From assembly GCA_012295275.1 (NCBI GenBank), contig CM022676.1, positions 14,831,312 to 14,895,311 on the forward strand: DNA of 64,000 nucleotides, in the 5' to 3' direction. Positions within the stretch are counted from its first letter, which is position 1. Every line of letters starts with the position of its first letter. Below the pieces are notes generated by a model that worked only from the letters and a program-made list of their open reading frames with translations, was not told the origin of the DNA and did no database searches. The position numbers and the translations under genes are program-made. Shown in pieces: positions 11,499 through 22,121 of this stretch. This DNA is from Chrysomallon squamiferum. Its lineage: Eukaryota > Mollusca > Gastropoda > Neomphalida > Peltospiridae.

Positions 11499-12350
11499 TA
11501 ACAACATAGAGTAACAACAGTAATGGTCAGAAAGTTAAACTGTTCTCTGAACAACTGTTTTGATTATTACTACAAGTTTTTAAGGTGATATAAAAATAAT
11601 CAGTAAAGCTGGAAACACTTTATAAAAACATGACAATGACAGCAACTTTGTGTACCTTTTATAGAAACAGGTCACATTTACTTCACATGAAGAACATTAA
11701 CAACATGGAAAAGATATCTCATACAACAAATATTACAAGTATTGTTTATCAAAAGGCATTGAGATTAAATATTCACTTATTATTTACTCAAAATAAAATT
11801 AATAATAATGAAAACAATCTAAGCAAGACTTTTTTTCTCAAAAAGAAAAGTATTGGCTGAATGCTTTAGCTATGAAAACAAATTCTTGAAAGTAACAAAT
11901 ATATTTTTTGTTTATCTTATTCCTGGTTACATCATAAAAATAAATAATAAGCAAAAGATAATATAAAAAATTCACAAAAACAAACAAACTTTGTTTAACT
12001 ATAAATATATCTTCAGATATCTAGATATTTTGAAAGACTACACAAACAACTGTAACATGCAATTTCTGACTCTGACAAACTACTGCAAAAACTGAAAGAA
12101 AGACTTTTTGAAAAGCTTGGCAGTTTCATGGTACAGATATTAAGATAAGAAAATAAAGTAAAATATTGTCCACAGGAGAAAAATAAAAACAAAATGGTTA
12201 AATTAAATAATTAAAAAATATATATATATATTTATAAAAGATTTGTCATTAAGAATTATAACCATGACAACGATGTAAAGAGTCAAGTGCTGCTGCAGCT
12301 GTTGATGATGTAAGGATGATGGTGATGTGTGTTGTGAGATCTACATCTTC
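9601..12350. other. Gene-free interval
   Basis: No supported gene over 2.7 kb. It contains poly-A/T runs (near 9440, 9600 and 10566), (AAT)n at about 11358-11392 and 11468-11497, and a patch at 10890-11060 where 'agcatatt'-like words recur every 20-40 bp. Confidence 0.6.
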
Positions 12351-12483
12351 CTAATACACTTTCTTTGATGTTGCTGGTGGTTTCCCAGTCTTTCAAAGAG
12401 AATTATGAATAACAACAGCAATGGACACAGATAAATGTTTGGTTGATGTCACTTCAGTGAAACTTTTAGCCCCAGAATTATAT
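12351..12483 (-). pseudogene. CAMSAP relic: last CKK exon
   Basis: The acceptor 'tctcacag' precedes 12483. The exon continues the split Lys codon of the previous exon and reads YNSGAKSF, then STKHLSVSIAVVIHNSL, then TGA at 12393-12395. In CAMSAP proteins this segment is 'KYNSDRKQF...VDAxTIHNxLW', so the stop falls exactly at the conserved Trp. Beyond it the frame goes on as KTGKPPATSKKVY to TAG at 12351-12353, resembling the basic Pro/Lys-rich CAMSAP C-terminus. Confidence 0.75.
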
Positions 12484-13643
12484 CTGTGAGAAAAACAATA
12501 ATATTAATGAATTTATTACATGATAATTAATAAATTAAAAAAAGAAGAAAAAAAAAAAAAAAAAAAAAAAAAAAATAAGAAAAGAAACTGAAACAAAATA
12601 AAGCATTTGTTTTTTTTATTAATAAACATATGAAATTATATATAGATGCTTTTTTTACCATTACTATTTAATCAAATCACTAAAGTACATTGATTTACTT
12701 TTTATTATAGGCTACATCATTTTTTTTACTGAGAAGCATAAAAAATTTAAACTTGTTAAAAAAACACAAACATTTCACTTGGTCAAATTAATCAAAATCA
12801 TGTTCAGTTTCAGCGGCCCTCGGAATTTTGAGATTTTTGCCAAAACATTTTAGGACCAGTGGTGACCACCAACCTTTTGAGAACCCTTATATCTCTCAGG
12901 AACTACTGGGCCAATCTTCATAAAATTGGTATTGTCAGAAAGGCAAAATGACAAGGATACCAAATCTGCCATTTTTGTTTAGTTTGGAAAATATTGGAGT
13001 ACCTTGACCTTTTGACCTTTGCTATGACCTTGAAATTGACCGTGTGGATCACGTGATTTTGAGATGACCTTTATTGAAATTTAATCTCCTACATGTTAAC
13101 TAAAACATATAAAAAGTTTCCTGGGTGTAATATTTTTGTTTAGCCACAATATAGATTTAAAAAATGCACATACCTGAAAATAACACGTTTACAGCCATTA
13201 ACATCTGATTAACTAAAACCTGAATGATCAATTCTGGATGCTAGGGATCACCATCTTTCTTGATCATCTAGTAAGACATTGAAGGCCTACATGTATGTAT
13301 AAAGTTCACATAAATTTGAGAGAACTAGGTGTTTCTGATGCTTAACCTTCTCACTATGTTTGTTTCAAATGCTCACTGTATCCTTCATTCCCAGACACAT
13401 TCTACTGTTCTCATCACTTTCATAAAATTGGATTATTTCCTCCTTCAATTCATTGTCCTTTCAATGGTAAAGGGTGACAAAATCAAGATTTGCACACGCT
13501 CTGGATAGGATTCAGACATTAAGATGTCATTTTAATGTTACTGTAGCTGATGCTAGTTTTTTTCTGTCCTTTTATTCATTTACTGGAATGTGCTAGTGAA
13601 TGGAGTTTGACAGGCGTTTCGCCTAAACTCAACAGAATGTAAT

Positions 13644-13994
13644 TCAAATCAAAGTCCTTTTCTGGGGAAACAACAACCAGCGGTTTGTCTGGCAAGTTAT
13701 CACCAAATTCTCCCATTGTAGTACCACCCATACTAAAGCCATCCTCTGCAGGACCTTTGATTTCTGAAGGGTAATCAGACAGTCACAGCACAACTTGTCT
13801 CCTGACACTAGTGTCTTTGGAGGATTTACTAAGCATTTGTAAGTGCCCATGCTAACAATTCTTAAAGATCTAGTGCATGCTTGCTCAGGGTGGCGATTAA
13901 GGGGATCACAACAGTTTTTCTGCGATGTTGAAAATTTGATGAAAAGTTCTTGTTCATGATACTCTTGATGTCCTGTGTTTTGATCCCACTTCAA
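13644..13994 (-). CDS. Cys-rich ORF inside the long-TIR element
   Basis: A 116-codon open frame starting at an ATG at 13994. A Cys-pair segment CCDPLNRH is followed by a Ser-Leu-Arg stretch (RSLRIVSMGTYKCL), then SGDKLCCDCLIT. This spacing of CC...SLR...GDKLC-x2-C looks like a zinc-binding or structural module, and I associate similar patterns with uncharacterised invertebrate element-encoded proteins. That is memory-based and unverified. The frame starts abruptly and ends at TGA near the element interior. It is likely a fragment of the element's own protein and not a host gene. Confidence 0.35.
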   Translation of the reverse strand: MKWDQNTGHQEYHEQELFIKFSTSQKNCCDPLNRHPEQACTRSLRIVSMGTYKCLVNPPKTLVSGDKLCCDCLITLQKSKVLQRMALVWVVLQWENLVITCQTNRWLLFPQKRTLI

Positions 13995-14828
13995 AGAGTG
14001 AGGAGTTCGATTTCCTCAGTTTTCCATACACTTCGCAACAACTCCTTTTTGATATGATGGTGTTGATAACACACATTTTTAGGAGAGTTAAAGCTGCAGT
14101 TAGCTCTGGAAGAAATAAGGATTTTCAGTATTGTTCAATAGAACAAAGTCAGTGCTTTCCTAAATATTAAATCAAATCCTGAAACCCTTTCAGTAAAGTT
14201 AAGCAGGTCATAAAATGGCAGCAGAGTACATGTGATATTGCCAAAGGCCCACAAGTCTTAGTCATTTATGTCAATCTTCTCAAGTATAAATCACAGTTTA
14301 TTAAGGTGAAGTAGACCTTATTCATAATTCTGTGCCAAGACTTGGTGTACAAATACATTATGCAGTGCATCACTTGATGACATCTGATTTCAGACTGGGT
14401 TGTACTGTTGACTGAAACCTTGTTCAAAACCAATGGCAAGGCCCACATGACATGATAAAATTACGTAACAGGTTTTATGAAATAAAAATATTGTTTATAT
14501 ATCAACATCTGACATTGTGTCCAACTTAAAAAGCTTCAGATTGTCAAAGAAATGCAGATGAAGAAACTTCTTTGTCTTAAACTTCAAATTGCCATGTGCT
14601 CAATGGGGATTGCACCAGGGAATCTAAAGGAGCTCCTGACCTGCCTGAAGCATTACTTCCTGTTAACCCTTTGAGCCTGATTGTGTAGAACATGTCATGC
14701 CATTTGGCATCTTTTTCATATCCTTCAGGCATTCCTTCAGACATGTCAGGTGGGTTTTAACTCCAAAGATGAGTTTTTAGTCTCAGAGAAAATGTACATT
14801 GTAATGCATTGTATCAATCATCCATGCA

Positions 14829-15100
14829 CAGGTATGCATTTTTTAAATCTCTATTAAGGCTAAACAAAAAATATTATACCCAGGAAACTTTTATATGTGA
14901 ACTTTATGCATACATGTAGGCCTACAATGTCTTACTCAATGATCAAGAGAGATGGTGATTCTTAGCATCCAGAATTGATCATTCAGGTTTTAGTCAATCA
15001 GATGTTAATGGCTGAAAAGGTGTTATTTTCAGGTATGTGCATTTTTTAAATCTATATTGTGGCTAAACAAAAAATATTACACCCAGGAAACTTTTATATG
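14829..15100 (+). repeat. Partial internal duplication within the right arm
   Basis: The block 'ggtatgcattttttaaatct' through 'cccaggaaacttttatatg' at 14829-14896 repeats the segment 15031-15100 in direct orientation (offset about 203 bp). The right arm therefore carries one and a bit copies of part of its sequence. Confidence 0.8.
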
Positions 15101-15525
15101 TTTTAGTTAACATGTGGGAGATTAAATTTCAATAAAGGTCATCTCAAGATCACGTGATCCACACGGTCAATTTCAAGGTCATAGCAAAGGTCAAAAGGTC
15201 AAGGTACTCCAATATTTTCCAAACTAAACAAAATTGGCAGATTTGGTATCCTTGTCATTTTGCCTTTCTAACAATACCAATTTTGTGAAGATTGGCCCAG
15301 TAGTTCCTGAGATATGAGGGTTCTAAGGTTGGTTGTCACACCCATTTTTGGCAAAAATCTCAAAATTCCGTGGGCCGTATCTCCCACACCACTGGTCTGA
15401 TTGAGCTAAAATGTCAGATTTGGTGCTGTGGGATCCCAGTCAACAAGTATACCAAGTTTCATAAAAATCTGAGACGGTCGGGTTTAAACCATTGGGTGAT
15501 TTGACACGGAATGACCCAAATACAT

Positions 15526-15789
15526 TATTTGGAAACATGTATATTTTATATTATACTAATAAACTGCATGAAGAGAAAGGTAAAAATGTATAATGATGAA
15601 GATAGATTTTAGAATATATAAAACTACACATTTTTACATAAAACTATTATTTATGTAGTAATGTGTATGTTGACAGATACAAAAATACATTAAATGTGTA
15701 CTTACTTATCAAACACATGGATCTTTTTATTGATATAAAAATGTGTAAAAATATTATTAAATATTATTAAATATTAAACATGTACTTAC
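15526..15789. other. CAMSAP relic intron flank
   Basis: AT-rich intronic sequence between the element's right end and the CKK exon. Repeated 'taagtaagtacatgttta'-like words follow the donor. Confidence 0.5.
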
Positions 15790-15952
15790 TTATAAAACCT
15801 ATGAATTGTTTTATTGGTTATTTCTTTAGGTCCTACACCACAAATTTAGATAATTCTTCAGTTTCTGGTGTGAAAGAAAACAGAGCTTTGTACTGACATC
15901 CTCCGTCACAGAACAGAATTACAAAGTGTTTAACATCAGACTCAGCCAGTTC
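15790..15952 (-). pseudogene. CAMSAP relic: penultimate CKK exon with one-base deletion
   Basis: The acceptor '...tctag' ends at 15953 and a perfect donor 'gtaagt' starts at 15789. Frame 1 reads ELAESDVKHFVILFCDGG, CQYKALFSFTPETEELSKF. It then runs into a stop, while the next frame continues as GVGPKEITNKTIHRFYK to the donor. In CAMSAP CKK domains the segment is 'NHFLILFRDxGCQFRALYxYxPETEEIxKLTGxGPKxITKKMI', so the two halves belong together and one base has been lost around 15835-15845. The exon is 163 nt where 164 is expected from the flanking phases. Confidence 0.85.
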
Positions 15953-17158
15953 CTAGATAAACAAACAAACAAGCAAATAAATAAACAGATAAATAAAATT
16001 GTATTAACATAGCAACAATGTATAAAAAGTACAAAAACAAACAAAAAACATATATATATAATTTTATTACATATAAAATTCAAAAGTAGCTAATGCTGAT
16101 TTTCTTGTGCAGTAATAACAACAATATAAAATTAATATCATTATTAATGGACAAAATTATAGACACTCATACCTATTTTATAGATTTAACGCTGTAACTT
16201 CAACAACTTTCTAACAATAAATAACAGTTCTCTATCAATTAGACAAGATCGGAAAGATAATTCTCGAATAAAACAAAAGTAAACAATAAAAACAAACAAT
16301 AATAAAATACTGTAGATTAACAAGAGTGGGAATAATCCTAAAAAAAAAAAATGAAAAAAAAATTCACTTATAAAAACTAAGTATGTCTTTTAAGAACAAA
16401 CAACAAGAAAATTAAATATAATGAAACAATAATTTCAGGTAAAACTTAAAGATCTAAGAATAACATATTTCAATATTTCTGGTCCATTTAATTTAGCAAG
16501 GGTTTAACTTGGTTTAGACAATAATAATTAGCAGGGATTTAAAAATAAAAAAAATTAATAAACAAGTGAGCAAACTGATTTAACCAAAACAAAACCTGCA
16601 AATAAAGATTAAAAATAAAATTCAAACAAAAAGATAATTTACAATATTATAGCCCTGTAATAACAATTGATATAATCATTTTATTTTATTTTGTATTTTA
16701 ATTTATCTGTATAATCACAAAATATGAGATATGTAAAATAAACCTCACAGACTGAGTAAATTAGTGTAAAATGCTGGCATACTCAGTCTGCTAGAGCTTT
16801 TTGTATGGATTAATAATGTTATGATAGACAATAAATGTAGATAAAAGAATATATCAAATAAATAAGTAAAATAATAATAAAAATATAAGAAGAAAAAAGA
16901 ATATATAAAGAAAAAAGATAAAGAAAATATGAACAAGAATAAAACAATGCTAATGGAAGTATGGAAATAATGAAGTATTCTAAGTTATCAGTATATTTGT
17001 ATACTACAATTACTTTACTTATTATTGTAGACTTTCCTTGTACTAATCTGTTTTTCTTAGTAATCTTACTCTATGCTGAGAATACACTGCAACAAAAAAA
17101 CTGACAAGAATGTAAATTGATAGTTAAACAGATAAGTTAATGCGTGTGTTTTTCATAC
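15953..17158. other. Gene-free interval inside the CAMSAP relic
   Basis: AT-rich with A-tracts. No exon of the CKK N-terminal segment ('NALS..CLAG.VN' type) could be found here, which is part of the evidence for exon loss. Confidence 0.5.
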
Positions 17159-17253
17159 CAGTCTTTTTAGAAACTTCTCTGTCTGTTCTGCTGTCTGTGT
17201 GTGTTCCATTCTGAAGTTTAGATAACAATACTTGTCTGTTTTGTGCTGTGTGT
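17159..17253 (-). other. Possible CAMSAP linker exon remnant
   Basis: Pyrimidine-rich acceptor 'tttttcag' before 17253 and donor 'gtatga' at 17158. The 95-nt exon has two open frames, one HTAQNRQVLLSKLQNGT and one DKYCYLNFRMEHTQTAEQT. Neither shows a diagnostic domain. Placed here only by position and splice sites between clear CAMSAP exons. Confidence 0.3.
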
Positions 17254-17699
17254 CTGAAAAAGTAAAAACAAACACAATTTAATGTTTTATTATTTTTTAT
17301 TTGTAACATTATTTACTATTATATATGTAGATCAATACCATTTACTGATAGAAATGAATGTTTGTTGACGAAAATATCTTTCATCTATTGGATTTCAATT
17401 GTGCCTGCATGCATACAGATAAACTGATAAACACATACATACTCTGAGTGAATGAATAATTAAAAATAAATATTTTTAAAAATACTTCATTATAACCTGA
17501 TTATTAATAAATATAAATATTAAATGTAGCTAAAATAGAACAAATCTAAAATAAAGATGAACAATTTTATTTTCGTACCTATATAGCATGTTTTTACTTC
17601 TTCTTTGTATCTTTAAAGGTAAATACCAATCAACCTAATGAAACAAGTGACTAATTTTGTTTTTGTTTAATATACATCTTTCGACAGAAAAAACAAACA

Positions 17700-17840
17700 T
17701 ATACCATGATTTTAGCAATATCAGGCACAGATCCATGGATACATTGTTAAACAACTTTATTAATCCTCCATGTAGGACTGACCCTGGAACTCAACAAACT
17801 TTAACCATGCACTCTAACCACTGAGCCAGTCTATCCGTCA
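17700..17840 (-). mobile_element. tRNA-like SINE fragment
   Basis: On the minus strand 'tggctcagtgg' followed by 'ttagag' is a near-perfect Pol III A box. A weaker B-box-like 'gggtcagtcc' follows about 45 bp downstream. There is no acceptor-stem pairing, so it is a decayed SINE rather than a tRNA gene. It lies in an intron of the CAMSAP relic. Confidence 0.5.
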
Positions 17841-17877
17841 CTACAAATTTAACAAAATGAATTAAGTGAATACTTAC

Positions 17878-18024
17878 ATTGAAGAGTTTGATTTGTTTCG
17901 TTCTGGAGTACTTGTGAATCTAAACTCAGTTTTGTGAACCTGAAAGCTATGTTTTGTTGTGCTGCTAATGGGTACTTGGTCTTTTGTGACATTTGACCTC
18001 CCATTACCATAGCGAGATGCTGAA
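17878..18024 (-). other. Possible CAMSAP linker exon remnant
   Basis: Acceptor 'aatttcag' before 18024 and consensus donor 'gtaagt' from 17877 bound 147 nt. One open frame reads SASRYGNGRSNVTKDQV and then KHSFQVHKTEFRFTSTPERN, a Ser/Thr/Arg-rich sequence plausible for the disordered CAMSAP linker. A second frame is also open. Assignment rests mainly on location. Confidence 0.35.
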
Positions 18025-18367
18025 CTGAAATTAATAAAAATAATAATAAACCCTGCAACATAAGCTGTCTGATGAAATAAATCTTCATTAAATTTAACTG
18101 TGATGCACTCATTTTAATATTCCTTTGATATTAACTTTCTTTATTGGTAGCCTTATGAAATTCTGACCATCATATAAGGATCTTTTAAAGTCTGAAATCA
18201 TCCATTTTAAATAATAAAAAAAGTATCTGCCAGTCTGAACACTAAAACTGAATATTACAAATACCAATTTTTCCAGTAGAGTAACAAATTTCATAAATTC
18301 AAATAATAAAAGATATAAAACAATTTTGGATTTGCAAACTAATATTCTGAATCATAATTAAAAACTC

Positions 18368-18385
18368 AGACAGACAGACAGACAG

Positions 18386-18466
<81 letters not shown>

Positions 18467-18483
18467 TATATATATATATATAT
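18368..18483. repeat. (GACA)n-(GA)n-(TA)n compound microsatellite
   Basis: GACA units, then uninterrupted GA, then TA to 18483. Confidence 0.95.
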
Positions 18484-18664
18484 TTATTTTCAGGCCATAT
18501 TAAAAACACAACAGAAAACCTGACCTAATATTAAAATATAAATTTGTCAAATATGATATATAAAATTTAAAATCAACAACACATGTATCTTAACTAGAAA
18601 TTAATATTCATAAATTTAGTATATCTAAATTTTAAAATTACCTTCTAATACAAAAATGTTGTTA

Positions 18665-18803
18665 TTAAACAAACCATGAAAACTGAGAGACTGCGGACAA
18701 TAGAAACTTCAGACAACAGGAACTGTACATCCATCTCTACATCTTTTAGTATGTCTGTCATCACAGGAACAGTGACTCTGTGTGAAGGGCTGGCAGTTCC
18801 AGT
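18665..18803 (-). pseudogene. CAMSAP relic: CH-domain exon
   Basis: The acceptor 'gttaccag' lies before 18803. The frame is in phase 0 with the upstream exon (19155-19272) and reads TGTASPSHRVTVPVMTDILK then DVEMDVQFLLSEVSIVRSL, with a stop only well downstream. The 'VPVMTDILKD' piece matches the 'P...VENLLKDxxDGCAL' stretch of the CAMSAP CH domain, but the conserved 'DGCALAALIHFYCP' core is gone. The 3' boundary is uncertain, because no strong donor stands out. Confidence 0.55.
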
Positions 18804-19154
18804 CTGGTAACAGGAAAGTTAAACATTTTATTAAACTGATGAAATATGAAGCTTCTTCTTTTGTTTTATAATATAGAAATAAACATTTACAACAAAATAA
18901 TCACATTTACATGAATGTAAGTAATGTGTTTGTGTGTGTGTGTGTGCACACATGCTCACACAAGCATGCACAAGTCAAACATACATGGTATGAAGTGTAG
19001 GTTGTGTTACAGGATACTAATGTAATTTGTGTATATGTACACATGTACTTACTGATAAATTATCAACAAACTGCAGCTTCATATATTAAATTAAATTACA
19101 CTTCATTAGGTTTAGAAAAATGACAAATATGTAAGAAAACAAACTGAAATTCAC

Positions 19155-19272
19155 CTGCTCAGATTTGTTCTCTTTTGCAATGGCAGCAGAACAGTCTTTA
19201 TTTAACCAGAAAATAACCGTGTCCTCAGTGCCTGATGGAAGTTCACTGGACGTGTTAAAAGTTTTAATTTGT
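19155..19272 (-). pseudogene. CAMSAP relic: CH-domain exon with FWLNK motif
   Basis: Acceptor 'ctttcag' before 19272, donor 'gtgaat' from 19154. After one leftover base, 39 codons are open: QIKTFNTSSELPSGTEDTV then IFWLNKDCSAAIAKENKSEQ. This matches the CAMSAP CH-domain entry 'FSxSxELPxDxEDAxxxWINKV'. The single leftover base conflicts with the phase-0 end of the preceding exon, implying a +1 lesion at or near the junction. Confidence 0.8.
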
Positions 19273-19802
19273 CTGAAAGTTTAAAAATTACATGTTCAAA
19301 ATGCTGAATGTAAAGACTGAGGTGTCATTACATTACATGATAGATTATACAAAATATGCCCCCCAAATATCATTCTCCCTCTCCTTCTTTCTCTGTCTCT
19401 CCTTTCTTTCATCCAGTTTTTCTCTCATACATTTACACATTTAACTACAACAATCATAATTCTTCTCCTTCTTTTCACCTATCACTTAATGAAGGATGAA
19501 TGACTTTAAATTCTTTCTTTACTAGCAGCCTTCGGAAATACCAACCATTATATAAGGATATTTTTTAAGTCTGAAGTGATTGATTTTAAATAATAAAAAT
19601 GTATTTACTTTGGTAAACGAATCCATCAGTATATACACTAAAACTGAATATTTTACCATATATTTTCCAAAGTATAAAATGAAGAAAATAAATAAACTTT
19701 AACAGAGCCAAATAAGCTCATTTTAATAAAAAAATTAAAAATTTGATTTAACAAGATAATAAATATTAAATAAATAAATAAAGAAAAGAAAAGAAAAAAT
19801 AC

Positions 19803-19880
19803 CTGACAGCATGTTCTATTGAAAACAATATCACTGGCACCTGACAGCATCAGAGCATCAGTTAGAGTGATGTGTGCATT
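19803..19880 (-). pseudogene. CAMSAP relic: 26-codon exon with TDALM motif
   Basis: T-rich acceptor ending 'ttttttcag' before 19880 and donor 'gtattt' from 19802. The frame NAHITLTDALMLSGASDIVF then NRTCCQ corresponds to CAMSAP 'SHMPMIDALMMAYTxExxS'. Both ends are phase 0, matching the upstream exon. Confidence 0.75.
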
Positions 19881-20763
19881 CTGAAAAAAAAAAAATAATA
19901 AAAGTAATCAATAATAAATAAACAATTATAAATGATTAACTAATTATTATTAGTAGTATTAGTATTATTAAAACTTAAGTTTCACTGATATCAGTTACTG
20001 GATTGAGGTAAAATAGTGTGTAGGATATTTCTGGAATGTACTTTGTTATTAATAAATAATGTTACTAAGTGAGACAGAAGAATCTTCCGCTTGTTAATGT
20101 CACTTGTATCTGACTGTTTATTCAGTCTGCTGAATCAACAAAAAGCCTGGTTATTTCAGGATTAATTATCACCTTGAGAGTGGTTGGTGTTTCACAGAAT
20201 GATCTAGCAGCAAGAACTGTAACACTTTGACAGATAAAGCAAATCTCTTTTCTTTCTTATAAATAATAATAAGTCCATTTTATTTCTTAATAAAAGCTTG
20301 GAGATTTTTTTGTTTGTTTGAGGGATCAGTCGCTGTCCACTGAGTAATTAGTTATATATATTTTCTGTTTTCATTGTAGTAACCCATGTGTGACTGATGT
20401 GACAGATTAAAATATTTCTTTACTACTATACTGAATGTTCAGCGCCAGTGCAAATACAGTCTTCTGTTTGTTGTGTTCTAATGTACAAAAACATGATATA
20501 TTGCATACACAGATCCCATATCTGATACCCCTAGAGCAAGCCAGCTCATTAGTAACATGCCTAAGACATATTTACAACATAGGGGAATCCTCATGGCACT
20601 GAGTAATACATTATAATGATACTGATGATAATGTTAATAATAATACAAATAATAATTAGCAAAACAGGAAAAATCTGATTATTATTACACTATTTTCAAA
20701 TCAATAAAGAATTGTTTCAAAGGGTATTTTACTCTCTAAGACACAAAACTAAAATAAACTCAC

Positions 20764-20863
20764 AATTCAGAGTGGTGCAGACTACATGAGAATGGTTTCT
20801 GTAACAGCTGATTCATCCTTCTCCATGATGTAAGTTCTCTTTGTAGACAGGACCTGTTGTGAC
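20764..20863 (-). pseudogene. CAMSAP relic: N-terminal exon with two stops
   Basis: Acceptor '...acgtag' before 20863 and consensus donor 'gtgagt' from 20763. The frame SQQVLSTKRTYIMEKDESAV, TETILM*SAPL*I matches CAMSAP 'IQALSRKGIYVMESDDTPVTESDL..APIKM'. Two in-frame stops, TAG (20782-20784) and TGA (20767-20769), break it, while the splice sites and phases remain good. Confidence 0.8.
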
Positions 20864-20869
20864 CTACGT

Positions 20870-22110
20870 AAAATACTTAACACCAATAGTAAATATAAAG
20901 TTTAGTAATTTTAACAAAAATATGATATATTTTTTTAACAATCTACATTTGTCAGACAAATGCATTTTTCTCTGCTTATTATCGTTACTCGATGTTTCTG
21001 TTATTTTTATTTATCTATGAAATTGCCTAAAACGCACATGTATAACCAATCTCTCTCTCTCTGACTGACTTTGCAATAAAATAATCTTTATCTCTAGGTA
21101 ATACTTTTAAGACAACTAAGTAAACTTTAGTTCTAACTTTTGATCATGTGGTCACTACCACATGTTTTAATAACAAGCTTAACAGATTGGACAAACATTT
21201 CAAACACAGGTTGTAGAAATGTTCTAAATTTCAGTATACAATCTAGTGATCCACACACACACACACACACACACATTCAAACTAATAAAACAACATACCC
21301 TGTCACTGTTGAGAGGTTTCAGAAAACATTCTAACACAGGCTACACATCATTTGACAATCGGACTCTTGATTAGTTGAGGTTTCACTTGAATAATAAAAT
21401 AATATTACTTTTTTCAACACATTTTAATCATGATGATGATAAAAATGATCAACAATAATAACAATAACAACAACACGCATTGTAGTAGTAGTAGTGGTTA
21501 ATAGTAAATTACTAAAAGTAGTTAATAGTAAAAGTAATAATGGTAGTAGTTGTAATAATAGCAATAACAACACAACAATAAAAGTAATATTAATTTACTA
21601 TATACATTTAAATATATTAATCATTTAATGATTATAATAAATATAATAAATATTATATGTTAATGAGAAAAAGAAGGAATTAATGTTTCATTTAAGAACA
21701 TACATATATAATATAGCATTGTATTTTTGCTTTTGTATTAAACACATCTTATGAAGGAATGAGGTAATTTGTTTTTAAAGAGTCATGTAATAATATATTT
21801 TTGATTTTATTACATTAATAACCAGCTGAACTGTACTGTAGAAAAAAATGTCATGAGAGGAAAAACAAATCTCTTCATAGATAATTTTCAGATCTTTTAA
21901 TTTTTCTATTTTTGATGAATAATTCTAACCTTTATATAAAGTAAGAAACTAGAAACAATTAAAACAAAACAACAATGCATATAAGAGCTTTAATAATTAG
22001 AATATACTAATATGATATATCTTGAAAGATAAGAAATTTATTAAATATTACTTTGAAATGTCCAGATGCACTTTGAAAACTCCTCAATGTAAATAAAATC
22101 ATTAATTATG
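20870..22110. other. Gene-free interval between exon-1 block and CAMSAP exons
   Basis: Contains (CA)n at 21252-21275, a (TAG)n-like patch at 21484-21560 and AT-rich sequence. The CAMSAP N-terminal exon(s) expected between exon 1 and 20863 were not found. Confidence 0.5.
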
Positions 22111-22121
22111 TTCTTACTTAC

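Larger units (their letters stand above)
12814..15525. mobile_element. DNA-transposon-like element with ~500-bp inverted arms
   Basis: The left arm (12814-13312) and right arm (about 14893-15378) are inverted copies, matching from 'cggccctcggaattttg' to 'aggcctacatgtat' and 'aaagttcacata'. The right arm extends about 145 bp further, to 'gacacggaatgaccca' near 15525. That outer part is missing on the left, so the left end is truncated. A solo relative at 36653-37151 contains both ends. The interior (13313-14890) holds a Cys-rich minus-strand ORF but no DDE motif that I recognise. The element lies inside the last intron of the CAMSAP relic. Long-TIR foldback or non-autonomous DNA transposon fits best; the superfamily is not assignable by eye. 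Confidence 0.8.
12351..20863 (-). pseudogene. Degenerate, intron-bearing CAMSAP/Patronin gene copy
   Basis: Minus-strand exon remnants in the right order match CAMSAP/Patronin, the family that binds and protects non-centrosomal microtubule minus ends. Calponin-homology region: exons 20764-20863, 19803-19880, 19155-19272 and about 18665-18803. C-terminal CKK domain: exons 15790-15952 and the exon starting at 12483. Two further splice-bounded open segments (17878-18024, 17159-17253) may be linker exons. Lesions: TAG and TGA in the first exon (20782-20784, 20767-20769), an extra base between the second and third exons, a one-base loss in the CKK exon, and TGA in place of the conserved Trp in the last exon. 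The linker/coiled-coil exons and the first CKK segment are missing. Retained introns exclude a processed copy. Individual lesions could be sequencing errors, but together they argue for a dead duplicate. A transposon sits in the final intron. Confidence 0.8.

Noticed and set aside
15790-15952. Intact functional CAMSAP CKK domain
   Set aside because: Exon length and frame show a missing base, and the following exon has TGA at the conserved Trp.
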